Both the position numbers and the translations under genes were made by a program. From Hydractinia symbiolongicarpus (taxonomy: Eukaryota; Cnidaria; Hydrozoa; Anthoathecata; Hydractiniidae), in NCBI RefSeq assembly GCF_029227915.1, contig NC_079881.1, positions 558,001-622,000 on the forward strand: a stretch of 64,000 nt of DNA, given 5' to 3'. Shown here piece by piece: positions 13,651 through 27,467 of the stretch (position 1 is the first letter of the stretch; every line of letters begins with the position of its first letter). The notes under the pieces were generated by a model. That model saw nothing but the letters and a program-made list of their open reading frames with translations. It made no database searches and was not told where the DNA came from.

Positions 13651-15460
13651 ATGTTTTCATTTTTGATGAGACGCTTAATGAAAGTGGTTTAATCGCCGGC
13701 AAACGAAACCCGCGATTTCCCGTACATCCCGGCCTTGGCCTGCATAGTCGAATGTATACAAAGAAAGTACCCAGGGAGTAAACTCATTTCCCGAACGATT
13801 TTTTAAATTATTATTTAACCACTAAAGCCCATGAGACTTGTAGTTTTTAAAAATGTTTTCAATTTTGATGAGACGCTGAATAAAAGAAGTTTAATCGCGG
13901 GCAAACGAAAACCCGCGACTTCCTGTAAATCTCCGACTCGGCCCATATAGTCAAAAGTATACAAAGAAAGTACCCAGGGAGTAAACACATTTCCCGAACG
14001 ATTTTTTAAATTATTTTTTCAACACTAAAACGCATGAGACTTGTAGTTTTCAGAAATGTTTTCATTTTTGATGACACGATTAATGAAAGTGGTTTAATCG
14101 CCGGCAAACGAAACCCGCGATTTCCCGTACATCCCGGGCTTGGCCCGTATAGTCGAATGTATACAAAGAAAGTACCCAGGAAGTAAACTCATTTCCGAAC
14201 GATTTTTTAAATTATTATTTAACCACTAAAGCCCATGAGACTTGTAGTTTTTAAAAATGTTTTCATTTTTGATGAGACGCTGAATAAAAGAAGTTTAATC
14301 GCCGGCAAACGAAAACCCGCCATTTTCCGTAAACCCCGGACTCGGCCCGTATAGCCAAAAGTATACAAAGGAAGTACCCAGGGAGTATACTCATTTCCCG
14401 AACGATTTTTTAAATTATTTTTTCAGCACTAAAGCACATGAGACTTGTAGTTTTTAAAAATGTTTTCATTTTTGATGAGACGCTGAATAAAAGAAGTTTA
14501 ATCGCCGGCAAACGAAAACCCGCGACTTCCCGTAAATCCCCGACTCGGCCCGTATAGTCAAAAGCATACAAAGGAAGTACCCAGGGAGTAAACTCATTTC
14601 CAAAACGATTTTTTAAATTATCTTTTCACCACTAAAACGCATGAGACTTGTAGTTTTCAAAAATGTTTTCATTTCTGATGAGACGCTGAATAAAAGAAGT
14701 TTATTCGCCGGCAAACGAAAACCCGCCATTTCCCGTAAACCCCGGACTCAGCCCGTATAGTCAAAAGTATACAAAGAAAGTACCCAGGGAGTAAACTCAT
14801 TTCCGGAACGATTTTTTAAATTATTATTTCACCACTAAAGCCCACGAGACTTGTAGTTTTTAAAAATGTTTTCATTTTTGATGAGACGCTGAATAAAAGA
14901 AGTTTAATCGCCGGCAAACGAAAACCCGCGATTTCCCGTAAATCCCGGACTCGGCCCGTATAGTCAAAAGTATACAAAGAAGGTAACCAGGGAGTAAACT
15001 CATTTCCCGTAGGATTTTTTAAATTATTTTTTCACCACTAAAACGCATGACACTTGTAGTTTTCAAAAATGTTTTCATTTTTGATGAGACGCTTAATGAA
15101 AGTGGTTTAATCGCCGGCAAACGAAAACCCGCGATTTCCCGTAAATCCCGGGCTTGGCTTGTATAGTCGAATGTATACAAAGAAAGTACCCTGTGAGTAA
15201 ACTCATTTCCAAAACCATTTTTTAAATTATCTTTTCACCACTAAAACGCATGAGACTTGTAGTTTTCAAAAATGTTTTCATTTTTGATGAGACGCTGAAT
15301 AAAAGAAGTTTAATCGCCGGCAAACGAAAACCCGCTATTTCCCGTAAACCCCGGACTCGGCCCGTATAGTCAAAAGTATACAAAGAAAGTACCCAGGGAG
15401 TAAACTCTTCTCCCGAGCGATTTTTTAAAATATTTTTTCACCACTAAAACGCATGAGACT
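13635..15460 (-). repeat. Nine-monomer block duplicated from about 9180-11005
   Basis: The offset is 4455 bp over about 1.8 kb. Shared private changes include AACACATTTCCC (9530 and 13985), AAAGCACATGAG (about 9977 and 14432), GGATTTTTTAAA after CCCGAA or CCCGTA (about 10555 and 15010), and CTCTTCTCCCGAGCG (about 10950 and 15405). Past about 15460 the sequence instead matches 2300-2640 at offset 13161 (CTTGCCG at 2501 and 15662). The segment 13.6-15.8 kb is thus a composite of two older blocks. Confidence 0.82.
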
Positions 15461-18400
15461 TGTAGTTTACAAAAATGTTTTCATTTTTGATGAGACGCTG
15501 AATAAAAGAAGTTTAATCGCCGGCAAACGAAAACCCGCGACTTCCCGTAAATCCTGGACTCGGCCCGTATAGTCAAAAGTATACAAAGAAAGTACCCAGG
15601 GAGTAAACTCATTTCCCGAACGATTTTTTAAATTATTATTTATCCACTAAAGCCCATGAGACTTGCCGTTTTTAAAAATGTTTTCACTTTTGATGACACG
15701 CTGAATAAAAGAAGTTTAATCGCCGGCAAACGAAAACCCGCAACTTCCCGGAAAATCCCCGACTCGGCCGTATAGCCAAAAGTATGCAAAGAAAGTACCC
15801 TGGGAGTAAACTCATTTACAAAACGATTTTTTAAATTATCTTTTCACCACTAAAACGCATGAGACTTGTAGTTTTCAAAAATGTTTTCATTTTTGATGAG
15901 ACGCTGAATAAAACAAGTTTAATCGCCGGCAAACGAAAACCCGCGACTTCCCGTAAATCCCGGACTCGGCCTGTATAGTCAAAAGTATACAAAGAAAGTA
16001 CCCAGGGAGTAAACTCATTTCCGGAACGATTTTTTAAATTATTTTTTCTTCACTAAAACGCATGACACTTGTAGTTTTCAGAAATGTTTTCATTTTTGTT
16101 GAGACGCTTAATGAAAGTGGTTTAATCGCCGGCAAACGAAACACGCGATTTCCCGTACATCCCGTGCTTGGCCCGTATAGTCGAATGTATACAAAGAAAG
16201 TACCCAGGGAGTAAACTAATTTCCCGAACGATTTTTTAAATTATTATTTAACCACTAAAGCCCATGAGACTTGTAGTTTTTAAAAATATTTTCATTTTTG
16301 ATGAGACGCTGAATAAAAGAAGTTTAATCGCCGGCAAACGAAAACCCGCGACTTCTCGTAAATCTCCAACTCGGCCCGTATAGTCAAAAATATACAAAGA
16401 AAGTACCCAGGGAGTAAACCCATTTCCCGAACGATTTTTTAAACTATTTTTTCACCACTAAAACGCATGAGACTTGTAGTGTTCAGAAATGTTTTCATTT
16501 TTGATGAGACGCTTAGTGAAAGTGGTTTAATTGCCGGCAAACGAAATTCCGCGATTTCCCGTAAATCCCGGGCTTCGCCCGTATAGTCGAATGTATACAA
16601 AGAAAGTACGCTGTGAGTAAACTCATTTCCAAAACGATTTCTTAAATTATCTTTTCACCACTAAAGCGCATGAGAGTTGTAGTTTTCAAAAATGTTTTCA
16701 TTTTTGATGAGACGCTGAATAAAAGGAGTTTAATCGCCAGCAAACGAAAACCCGCGATTTCCCGTAAACCCCGGACTCGGCCCGTATAGTCAAAAGTATA
16801 CAAAGAAAGTACCCAGGGAGTAAACTCATTTTCCGAACGATTTTTTAAATTATTATTTCACCACTAAAGCCCATGAGACTTGTAGTTTTCAAAAATGTTT
16901 TCATTTTTGATGAGACGCTGAATAAATGAAGTTTAATCGCCGGCAAACGAAATTCCGTGATTTCCCGTAAATCCCGGGCTTGGCCCGTATAGTCGAATGT
17001 ATACAAAGAAAGTACCCTGTGAGTAAACTCATTTCCAAAACGATTTTTTAAATTATCTTTTCACCACTAAAGTGCATGAGACTTGTGGCTTTGAAAAATG
17101 TTTTCATTTTAGATGAGACGCTGAATAAAAGGAGTTTAATCGCCGGCAAACGAAAACCCGCCATTTCCCGTAAACCCCGGACTCGGCCCGTATAGTCAAA
17201 AGTATACAAAGAAAGTACCCAGGGAGTAAACTCATTTCCCGAACGATTTTTTAAATTATTATTTCACCACTAAAGCCCATGAGACTTGTAGTTTTCAAAA
17301 ATGTTTTCATTTTTGATGAGACGCTGAATAAATGAAGTTTAATCGCCGGCAAACGAAAACCCGCGATTTCCCGTAAATCCCGGACTCGGCCCGTATAGTC
17401 AAAAGTATACAAAGAAGGTAACCAGGGAGTAAACTCATTTCCCGAACGATTTTTTAAATTATTTTTTCACCACTAAAACGCATGACACTTGTAGTTTTCA
17501 AAAATGTTTTCATTTTTGATGAGACGCTTAATGAAAGTGGTTTAATCGCCGGCAAACGAAAACCCGCCATTTCCCGTAAATCCAGGGCTTGGCTTGTATA
17601 GTCGAATGTATACAAAGAAAGTACCCTGTGAGTAAACTCATTTCCAAAACCATTTTTTAAATTATCTTTTCACCACTAAAACGCATGAGACTTGTAGTTT
17701 TCAAAAATGTTTTCATTTTTGATGAGATGCTGAATAAAAGAAGTTTAATCGCCGGCAAACGAAAACCCGCCATTTCCCGTAAACCCCGGACTCGGCCCGT
17801 ATAGTCAAAAGTATACAAAGAAAGTACCCAGGGAGTAAACTCTTCTCCCAAGCGATTTTTTAAAATATCTTTTCACCACTAAAACGCATGAGACTTGTAG
17901 TTTCCAAAAATGTTTTCATTTTTGATGAGACGCTGAATAAAAGAAGTTTAATCGCCGGCAAACGAAAACCTGCGATTTCCCGTAAATCCTGGACTCGGCC
18001 CGTATAGTCAAAAGTATACAAAGAAAGTACCCAGGGAGTAAACTCATTTCCCGAACGATTTTTTAAATTATTATTTAACCACTAAAGCCCATGAGACTTG
18101 CCGTTTTTAAAAATGTTTTCACTTTTGATGACACGCTGAATAAAAGAAGTTTAATCGCCGGCACACGAAAACCCGCGACTTCCCGTAAATCTCCAACTCG
18201 GCCCGTATAGTCAAAAATATACAAAGAAAGTACCCTGTGAGTAAACTCATTTCCAAAACGATTTTTTAAATTATCTTTTCACCACTAAAGCGCATGAGAC
18301 TTGTAGTTTTTAGAAATGTTTTCATTTTTGATGAGACGCCTAATGAAAGTGGTTTAATCGCCGGCAAACGAAAATTCGCGACTTCCCGTAAATCCCGGAC

Positions 18401-18671
18401 TCGACCCGTATAGTCAAAAGTATACAAAGAAAGTACCCTGTGAGTAAACTCATTTCCAAAACGATTTTTTAAATTATCTTTTCACCACTAAAGCGCATGA
18501 GACTTGTAGTTTTCAAAAATGTTTTCATTTTTGATGAGACGCTGAATAAAAGGAGTTTAATCGCCGGCAAACGAAAACCCGCCATTTCCCGTAAACCCCG
18601 GACTCGGCCCGTATAGTCAAAAGTATACAAAGAAAGTACCCAGGGAGTAAACTCATTTCCCGAACGATTTT

Positions 18672-21600
18672 TTAAATTATTATTTCACCACTAAAGCCCA
18701 TGAGACTTGTAGTTTTCAAAAATGTTTTCATTTTTGATGAGACGCTGAATAAATGAAGTTTAATCGCCGGCAAACGAAAACCTGCGATTTCCTGTAAATC
18801 CCGGATTCGGCCCGTATAGTCAAAAGTATACAAAGAAAGTACCCAGGTATTAAACTCATTTCCCGAACGATTTTTTAATTTTTTTTTTTTTTTACCACTA
18901 AAATGCATGAGACTTGTAGTTTTCAGAAATGTTTTCATTTTTGATGAGACGCTGTATAAAAGGAGTTTAATCGCCGGCAAACGAAAACCCGCCATTTCCC
19001 GTAAACCCCGGACTCGGTCCGTATAGTCAAAAGTATACAAAGAAAGTACCCTGGGAGTAAACTCACTTCCCGAACGATTTTTTAAATTATTATTTCACCA
19101 CTAAAACGCATGCGACTTGTACTTTTCAAAAATGTTTTCTTTTTTGATGAGACGCTGAATAAAAGAAGTTTAATCGCCGGCAAACGAAAACCCGCGACTT
19201 CCCGTAAATCCCGGACTCGGCCCGTATAGTCAAAAGTATACAAAGAAAGTACCCAGGGAGTAAACTCATTTCCCGAACGATTTTTTAAATTATTTTTTCA
19301 TCACTAAACGCATGAGACTTGTAGTTTTCAGAAATGTTTTCATTTTTGATGACACGGTTAATGAAAGTGGTTTAATCGCTGGCAAACGAAACCCGCGATT
19401 TCCCGTACATCCCGGGCTTGGCCCGTATAGTCGAATGTATTCAAAGAAAGTACCCAGGAAGTAAACTCATTTCCGAACGATTTTTTAAATTATTATTTAA
19501 CCACTAAAGCCCATGAGACTTGTAGTTTTTAAAAATGTTTTCATTTTTGATGAGACGCTGAATAAAAGAAGTTTAATCGCCGGCAAACGAAAACCCGCGA
19601 CTTCCCGTAAATCTCCAACTCGGCCCGTATAGTCAAAAATATACAAAGAAAGTACCCAGGGAGTAAACCCATTTCCCGAACGATTTTTTAAACTATTTTT
19701 TCACCACTAAAACGCATGAGACTTGTAGTTTTCAGAAATGTTTTCATTTTTGATGAGACGCTTAGTGAAAGTGGTTTAATTGCCGGCAAACGAAATTCCG
19801 CGATTTCCCGTAAATCCCGGGCTTGGCCCGTATAGTCGAATGTATACAAAGAAAGTACCCTGTGAGTAAACTCATTTCCAAAACAATTTTTTAAATTATC
19901 TTTTCACCACTAAAGCGCATGAGAGTTGTAGTTTTCAAAAATGTTTTCATTTTTGATGAGACGCTGAATAAAAGGAGTTTAATCGCCAGCAAACGAAAAC
20001 CCGCGATTTCCCGTAAACCCCGGACTCGGCCCGTATAGTCAAAAGTATACAAAGAAAGTACCCAGGGAGTAAACTCATTTCCCGAACGATTTTTTAAATC
20101 ATTATTTCACCACTAAAGCCCATGAAACTTGTAGTTTTCAAAAATGTTTTCATTTTTGATGAGACGCTGAATAAATGAAGTTTAATCGCCGGCAAACGAA
20201 AACCCGCGATTTCCCGTAAATCCCGGATTCGGCCCGTATAGTCAAAAGTATACAAAGAAAGTACCCAGGTATTAAACTCATTTCCCGAAAGATTTTTTAA
20301 ATTTTTTTTTTTTACCACTAAAACGCATGAGACTTGTAGTTTTCAGAAATGTTTTCAATTTTGATGAGACGCTTAGTGAAAGTGGTTTAATCGCCGGCAA
20401 ACGAAATTCCGTGATTTCCCGTAAATCCCGGGCTTGGCCCGTATAGTCGAATGTATACAAAGAAAGTACCCTGTGAGTAAACTCATTTCCAAAACGATTT
20501 TTTAAATTATCTTTTCACCACTAAAGCGCATGAGACTTGTAGTTTTTAGAAATGTTTTCATTTTTGATGAGACGCCTAATGAAAGTGGTTTGATCGCCGG
20601 CAAACGAAAATTCGCGACTTCCCGTAAATCCCGGACTCGACCCGTATAGTCAAAAGTATACAAAGAAAGTACCCTGTGAGTAAACTCATTTCCAAAACGA
20701 TTTTTTAAATTATCTTTTCACCACTAAAGCGCATGAGACTTGTAGTTTTCAAAAATGTTTTCATTTTTGATGAGACGCTGAATAAAAGGAGTTTAATCGC
20801 CGGCAAACGAAAACCCGCCATTTCCCGTAAACCCCGGACTCGGCCCGTATAGTCAAAAGTATACAAAGAAAGTACCCAGGGAGTAAACTCATTTCCCGAA
20901 CGATTTTTTAAATTATTATTTCACCACTAAAGCCCATGAGACTTGTAGTTTTCAAAAATGTTTTCATTTTTGATGAGACGCTGAATAAATGAAGTTTAAT
21001 CGCCGGCAAACGAAAACCTGCGATTTCCTGTAAATCCCGGATTCGGCCCGTATAGTCAAAAGTATACAAAGAAAGTACCCAGGTATTAAACTCATTTCCC
21101 GAACAATTTTTTAATTTTTTTTTTTTTTACCACTAAAATGCATGAGACTTGTAGTTTTCAGAAATGTTTTCATTTTTGATGAGACGCTGTATAAAAGGAG
21201 TTTAATCGCCGGCAAACGAAAACCCGCCATTTCCCGTAAACCCCGGACTCGGCCCGTATAGTCAAAAGTATACAAAGAAAGTACCCTGGGAGTAAACTCA
21301 CTTCCCGAACGATTTTTTAAATTATTATTTCACCACTAAAACGCATGCGACTTGTACTTTTCAAAAATGTTTTCTTTTTTGATGAGACGCTGAATAAAAG
21401 GAGTTTAATCGCCGGCAAACGAAAACCCGCGACTTCCCGTAAATCCCGGACTCGGCCCGTATAGTCAAAAGTATACAAAGAAAGTACCCAGGGAGTAAAC
21501 TCATTTCCCGAACGATTTTTTAAATTATTTTTTCATCACTAAACGCATGAGACTTGTAGTTTTCAGAAATGTTTTCATTTTTGATGACACGGTTAATGAA

Positions 21601-23917
21601 AGTGGTTTAATCGCTGGCAAACAAAACCCGCGATTTCCCGTACATCCCGGGCTTGGCCCGTATAGTCGAATGTATACAAAGAAAGTACCCAGGAAGTAAA
21701 CTCGTTTCCGAACGATTTTTTAAATTATTATTTAACCACTAAAGCCCATGAGACTTGTAGTTTTTAAAAATGTTTTCATTTTTGATGAGACGCTGAATAA
21801 AAGAAGTTTAATCGCCGGCAAACGAAAACCCGCGACTTCCCGTAAATCTTCGACTCGGCCCGTATAGTCAAAAGTATACAAAGAAAGTACCCAGGGAGTA
21901 AACTCATTTCCCGAACGATTTTTTAAATTATTTTTTCACCACTAAAACGCATGAGACATGTAGTTTTCAGAAATGTTTTCATTTTTGATGACACGGTTAA
22001 TGAAAGTGGTTTAATCGCCGGCAAAAGAAAACCCGCAATTTCCCGTAAATCCCGGGCTTGGCCTTTATAGTCGAATGTATACAAAGAAAGTACCCTGTGA
22101 GTAAACTCGTTTCCAAAACGATTTTTTAAATTATCTTTTCACCACTAAAACGCATGAGACTTGGAGTTTTCAAAAATGTTTTCATTTTTTGATGAGACGC
22201 TGAATAAAAGAAGTTTAATCGCCAGCAAACGAAAACCCGCGATTTCCCGTAAACCCCGGACTCAGCCCGTATAGTCAAAAGTATACAAAGAAAGTACCCA
22301 GGGAGTAAACTCATTTCCCGAACGATTTTTTAAATTATTATTTCACCACTAAAGCCCATGAGACTTGTAGTTTTCAAAAATGTTTTCATTTTTGATGAGA
22401 CGCTGAATAAATGAAGTTTAATCGCCGGCAAACGAAAACCCGCGATTTCCCGTAAATCCCGGATTCGGCCCGTATAGTCAAAAGTATACAAAGAAAGTAC
22501 CCAGGTATTAAACTCATTTCCCGAAAGATTTTTTAAATTTTTTTTTTTACCACTAAAACGCATGAGACTTGTAGTTTTCAGAATTGTTTTCAATTTTGAT
22601 GAGACGCTTAGTGAAAGTGGTTTAATCGCCGGCAAACGAAATTCCGCGATTTCCCGTAAATCCCGGGCTTGGCCCGTATAGTCGAATGTATACAAAGAAA
22701 GTACCCTGTGAGTAAACTCATTTCCAAAACGATTTTTTAAATTATCTTTTCACCACTAAAGCGCATGAGACTTGTAGCTTTGAAAAATGTTCTCATTTTA
22801 GATGAGACGCTGAATAAAAGGAGTTTAATCGCCGGCAAACGAAAACCCGCCATTTCCCGTAAACCCCGGACTCGGCCCGTATAGTCAAAAGTATACAAAG
22901 AAAGTACCCAGGGAGTAAACTCATTTCCCGAACGATTTTTTAAATTATTATTTCACCACTAAAGCCCATGAGACTTGTAGTTTTCAAAAATGTTTTCATT
23001 TTTGATGAGACGCTGAATAAATGAAGTTTAATCGCCGGCAAACGAAAACCCGCGATTTCCCGTAAATCCCGGATTCGGCCCGTATAGTCAAAAGTATACG
23101 AAGAAGGTACCCAGGGATTAAACTCATTTCCCGAACGATTTTTTAAATTATTTTTTCACCACTAAAACGCATGAGACTTGTAGTTTTTAGAAATGTTTTC
23201 ATTTTTGATGAGACGCCTAATGAAAGTGGTTTAATCGCCGGCAAAAGAAAATTCGCGACTTCCCGTAAATCCCGGACTCGGCCCGTATAGTCAAAAGTAT
23301 ACAAAGAAAGTACCCTGTGAGTAAACTCATTTCCAAAACGATTTTTTAAATTATCTTTTCACCACTAAAGCGCATGAGACTTGTAGTTTTCAAAAATGTT
23401 TTCATTTTTGATGAGACGCTGAATAAAAGAAGTTTAATCGCCGGCAAACGAAAACCCGCCATTTCCCGTAAACCCCGGACTCGGCCCGTATAGTCAAAAG
23501 TATACAAAGAAAGTACCCAGGGAGTAAACTCATTTCCCGAACGATTTTTTAAATTATTATTTCACCACTAAAGCCCATGAGACTTGTAGTTTTCAAAAAT
23601 GTTTTCATTTTTGATGAGACACTGAATAAATGAAGTTTAATCGCCGGCAAACGAAAACCTGCGATTTCCCGTAAATCCCGGATTCGGCCCGTATAGTCAA
23701 AAGTATACAAAGAAAGTACCCAGGTATTAAACTCATTTCCCGAACGATTTTTTATTTTTTTTTTTTTTTTACCACTAAAACGCATGAGACTTGTAGTTTT
23801 CAGAAATGTTTTCATTTTTGATGAGACGCTGTATAAAAGGAGTTTAATCGCCGGCAAACGAAAACCCGCCATTTCCCGTAAACGCCGGACTCGGCCCGTA
23901 TAGTCAAAAGTATACAA
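18672..23917 (-). repeat. Monomer lineage with expanded poly-T tracts
   Basis: Five copies replace the usual TTAAATTATTTTTTCACC segment with an uninterrupted T run before ACCACTAAA: 18879-18893 (15 T), 20302-20313 (12), 21115-21128 (14), 22538-22548 (11) and 23755-23770 (16). All five carry the linked upstream marker CAGGTATTAAACTC, so the expansion arose once and was then spread by block duplication. Spacings are close to 7, 4, 7 and 6 monomers. In minus orientation the tract removes the usual in-frame stop, so chance open frames span two monomers here. That is a by-product of the repeat and not evidence of a gene. Confidence 0.88.
20456..21845 (-). repeat. Seven-monomer block duplicated from about 18220-19610
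   Basis: GACGCCTAATGAAAG lies at 18335 and 20571 (offset 2236). TCACTAAACG lies at 19301 and 21536 (offset 2235). The one-base change in offset falls exactly across the T tract that is 15 bases long in one copy and 14 in the other. That supports true duplication followed by homopolymer slippage. Confidence 0.85.
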
Positions 23918-26900
23918 AGAAAGTACCCTGGGAGTAAACTCACTTCCCGAACGATTTTTTAAATTATTATTTCACCACTAAAACGCATGCGACTTGTACT
24001 TTTCAAAAATGTTTTCTTTTTTGATGAGACGCTGAATAAAAGAAGTTTAATCGCCGGCAAACGAAAACCCGCGACTTCCCTTAAATCCCGGACTCGGCCC
24101 GTATATTTAAAAGTATACAAAGAAAGTACCCAGGGAGTAAACTCATTTCCCGAACGATTTTTTAAATTATTTTTTCATCACTAAACGCATGAGACTTGTA
24201 GTTTTCAGAAATGTTTTCATTTTTGATGAGACGCTTAATGAAAGTGGTTTAATCGCCGGCAAACGAAACCCGCGATTTCCCGTACATCCCGGCCTTGGCC
24301 TGCATAGTCGAATGTATACAAAGAAAGTACCCAGGGAGTAAACTCATTTCCCGAACGATTTTTTAAATTATTATTTAACCACTAAAGCCCATGAGACTTG
24401 TAGTTTTTTAAAATGTTTTCAATTTTGATGAGACGCTGAATAAAAGAAGTTTAATCGCCGGCAAACGAAAACCAGCGACTTCCCGTAAATCTCAGACTCG
24501 GCCCATATAGTCAAAAGTATACAAAGAAAGTACCCAGGGAGTAAACTCATTTCCCGAACGATTTTTTAAATTATTTTTTCAACATTAAAACGCATGAGAC
24601 TTGTAGTTTTCAGAAATGTTTTCATTTTTGATGACACGATTAATGAAAGTGGTTTAATCGCTGGCAAACGAAACCCGCGATTTCCCGTACATCCCGGGCT
24701 TGGCCCGTATAGTCGAATGTATACAAAGAAAGTACCCAGGAAGTAAACTCATTTCCGAACGATTTTTTAAATTATTATTTAACCACTAAAGCCCATGAGA
24801 CTTGTAGTTTTTAAAAATGTTTTCATTTTTGATGAGACGCTGAATAAAAGAAGTTTAATCGCCGGCAAACGAAAACCCGCGACTTCCCGTAAATCTCCGA
24901 CTCGGCCCGTATAGTCAAAAGTATACAAAGAAAGTACCCAGGGAGTAAACTCATTTCCCGAACGATTTTTTAAATTATTTTTTCACCACTAAAACGCATG
25001 AGACTTGTAGTTTTCAGAAATGTTTTCATTTTTGATGAGACCCCTAATGAAAGTGGTTTAATCGCCGGCAAAATAAAACCCGCGATTTCCCGTAAATCCC
25101 GGGCTTGGCCTTTATAGTCGAATGTATACAAAGAAAGTACCCTGTGAGTAAACTCATTTCCAAAACGATTTTTTAAATTATTTTTTCACCACTAAAACGC
25201 ATGAGACTTGGAGTTTTTAAAAGTGTTTTCTTTTTTGATGAGACGCTGAATAAAAGAAGTTTAATCGCCGGCAAACGAAAACCCGCGATTTCCCGTAAAC
25301 CCCGGACTCGGCCCGTATAGTCAAAAGTATACAACGAAAGTACCCAGGGAGTAAAGTCATTTCCCGAACGATTTTTTAAATTATTTTTTCACCACTAAAA
25401 CGCATGAGACTTGTAGTTTACAAAAATGTTTTCATTTTTGATGAGACGCTGAATAAAAGAAGTTTAATCGCCGGCAAAGGAAAACCTGCAATTTCCCGTA
25501 AATACCGGACTCGGCCCGTATAGTCAAAAGTATACAAAGAAAGTACCCTGGGAGTAAACTCATTTCCCGAACGATTTTTTAAATTATTATTTCACCACTT
25601 AAACGCATGAGACTTGTAGTTTTCAGAAATGTTTTCATTTTTGATGAGACGCTTAATGAAAGTGGTTTAATCGCAGACAAACGAAAACTCGCGTCTTCCC
25701 GTACATCCCGGGCTTGGCCCGTATAGTCGAATGTATACAAAGAAAGTACCCTGTGAGTAAACTCATTTCCAAAACGATTTTTTAAATTATCTTTTCACCA
25801 CTAAAACGCATGAGACTTGCAGTTTTCAAAAATGTTTTCATTTTTGATGAGACGCTGAATGAAAGAAGTTTAATCGCCGACAAACGAAAACCCGCCATTT
25901 CCCGTAAACCCCGGATTCGGCCCGTATAGTCAAAAGTATTTAAAGAAAGTACCCAGGGAGTAAGCTCATTTCCCGAACGATTTTTTAAATTTTATTTTCA
26001 CCACTAAAACGCATGAGACTTGTAGTTTTCAGAAATGTTTTCATTTTTGATGAGACGCTTAGTGAAAGTGGTTTAATCGCCGGCAAACGAAAACCCGCGA
26101 TTTTCCGTAAATCCCGGACTCGGCCCGTATAGTCAAAAGTACACAAAGAAAGTACCCAGGTAGTAAACTCATTTCCCGAACGATTTTTTAAATTATTTTT
26201 TTACCACTAAAACGCATGAGACTTGTAGTTTTCAGAAATGTTTTCATTTTTGATGAGACGCTTAATGAAAGTTGTTTAATCGCCGGCAAACGAAACCCAC
26301 GATTGCCCGTACATCCCGGGCTTGGCCCGTATAGTCGAATGTATACAAAGAAAGTACCCAGGGAGTAAACTCATTTCCCGAACGATTTTTTAAATTATTA
26401 TTTAACCACTAAAAACCCATGAGACTTGTAGTTTTTAAAAATGTTTTCATTTTTGATGAGACACTGAATAAAAGAAGTTTAATCGCCGGCAAACGAAAAC
26501 CCGCGACTTCCCGTAAATCTCCGACTCGGCCCGTATATAAAAAGTATACAAAGAAAGTACCCAGGGAGTAAACTCAATTCCCGAACGATTTTTTAAATTA
26601 TTATTTCACCACTAAAGCCCATGAGACTTGTAGTTTTCAAAAATGTTTTCATTTTTGATGAGACGCTGAATAAAAGAAGTTTAATCGCCGGCAAACGAAA
26701 ACCCGCGATTTCCCGTAAATCCCGGACTCGGCCCGTATAGTCAAAAGTACACAAAGAAAGTACACAGGAAGTAAACTCATTTCCCGAACGATTTTTTAAA
26801 TTATTTTTTCACCACTAAAACGCATGAGACTTGTAGTTTTCAGAAATGTTTTCATTTTTGATGAGACGCTTAATGAAAGTGGTTTAATCGCCGGCAAACG

Positions 26901-27467
26901 AAACCCGCGATTTCCCGTACATCCTGGGCTTGGCCCGTATAGTGGAATGTATACAAAGAAAGTACCCAGGGAGTAAACTCATTTCCCGAACGATTTTTTA
27001 AATTATTATTTAACCACTAAAAACCCATGAGACTTGTAGTTTTTAAAAATGTTTTCATTTTTGATGAGACGCTGAATAAAAGAAGTTTAATCGCCGGCAA
27101 ACGAAAACCCGCGACTTCCTGTAAATCTCCGACTCGGCCCGTATATTCAAAAGTATACAAAGAAAGTACACAGGGAGTAAACTCATTTCCCGAACAATTT
27201 TTTAAATTATTATTTAACCACTAAAAACCCATGAGACTTGTAGTTTTTAAAAATGTTTTCATTTTTGATGAGACGCTGAATAAAAGAAGTTTAATCGCCG
27301 GCAAACGAAAACCCGCGATTTCCCGTAAATCCCGGATTCGGCCCGTGTAGTAAAAGTATACAAAGAAGGTACCCAGGAAGTAAACTCATTTCCCGAACAA
27401 TTTTTTAAATTATTTTTTCACCACTAAAACGCATGAGACTTGTAGTTTTCAGAAATGTTTTCATTTT

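Larger units (their letters stand above)
1..27467 (-). repeat. Satellite array, left arm (203 bp monomer, minus orientation)
   Basis: About 135 head-to-tail copies of a monomer near 203 bp. The first three register points (ATTTCC at 1, 204 and 407) are exactly 203 bp apart. Each copy carries, on the plus strand, an AT-rich part (CGATTTTTTAAATTATT, then CACCACTAAA), a TGAGACTTGTAGTTTT block, TGATGAGACGCT, the conserved TTTAATCGCCGGCAAACG, a GC-rich stretch with CCCGTAAA and CTCGGCCCGTATAG, and GTATACAAAGAAAGTACCC. This is the reverse complement of the unit in the right arm. The array continues past base 1. There is no other sequence in the arm and no mobile-element insertion that I can see. 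The copies nearest the junction (25-27.4 kb) look more individually diverged than those at 3-15 kb. A role in centromere or heterochromatin is inference from the general behaviour of satellites; nothing in the sequence proves it. Confidence 0.98.

Noticed and set aside
18672-19040. 122-codon minus-strand open frame (similar at 22330-22695 and 23549-23917)
   Set aside because: Opened only by the expanded T tract, read as a lysine run on the minus strand. The tract length varies between copies, as expected of slippage and not of coding sequence.
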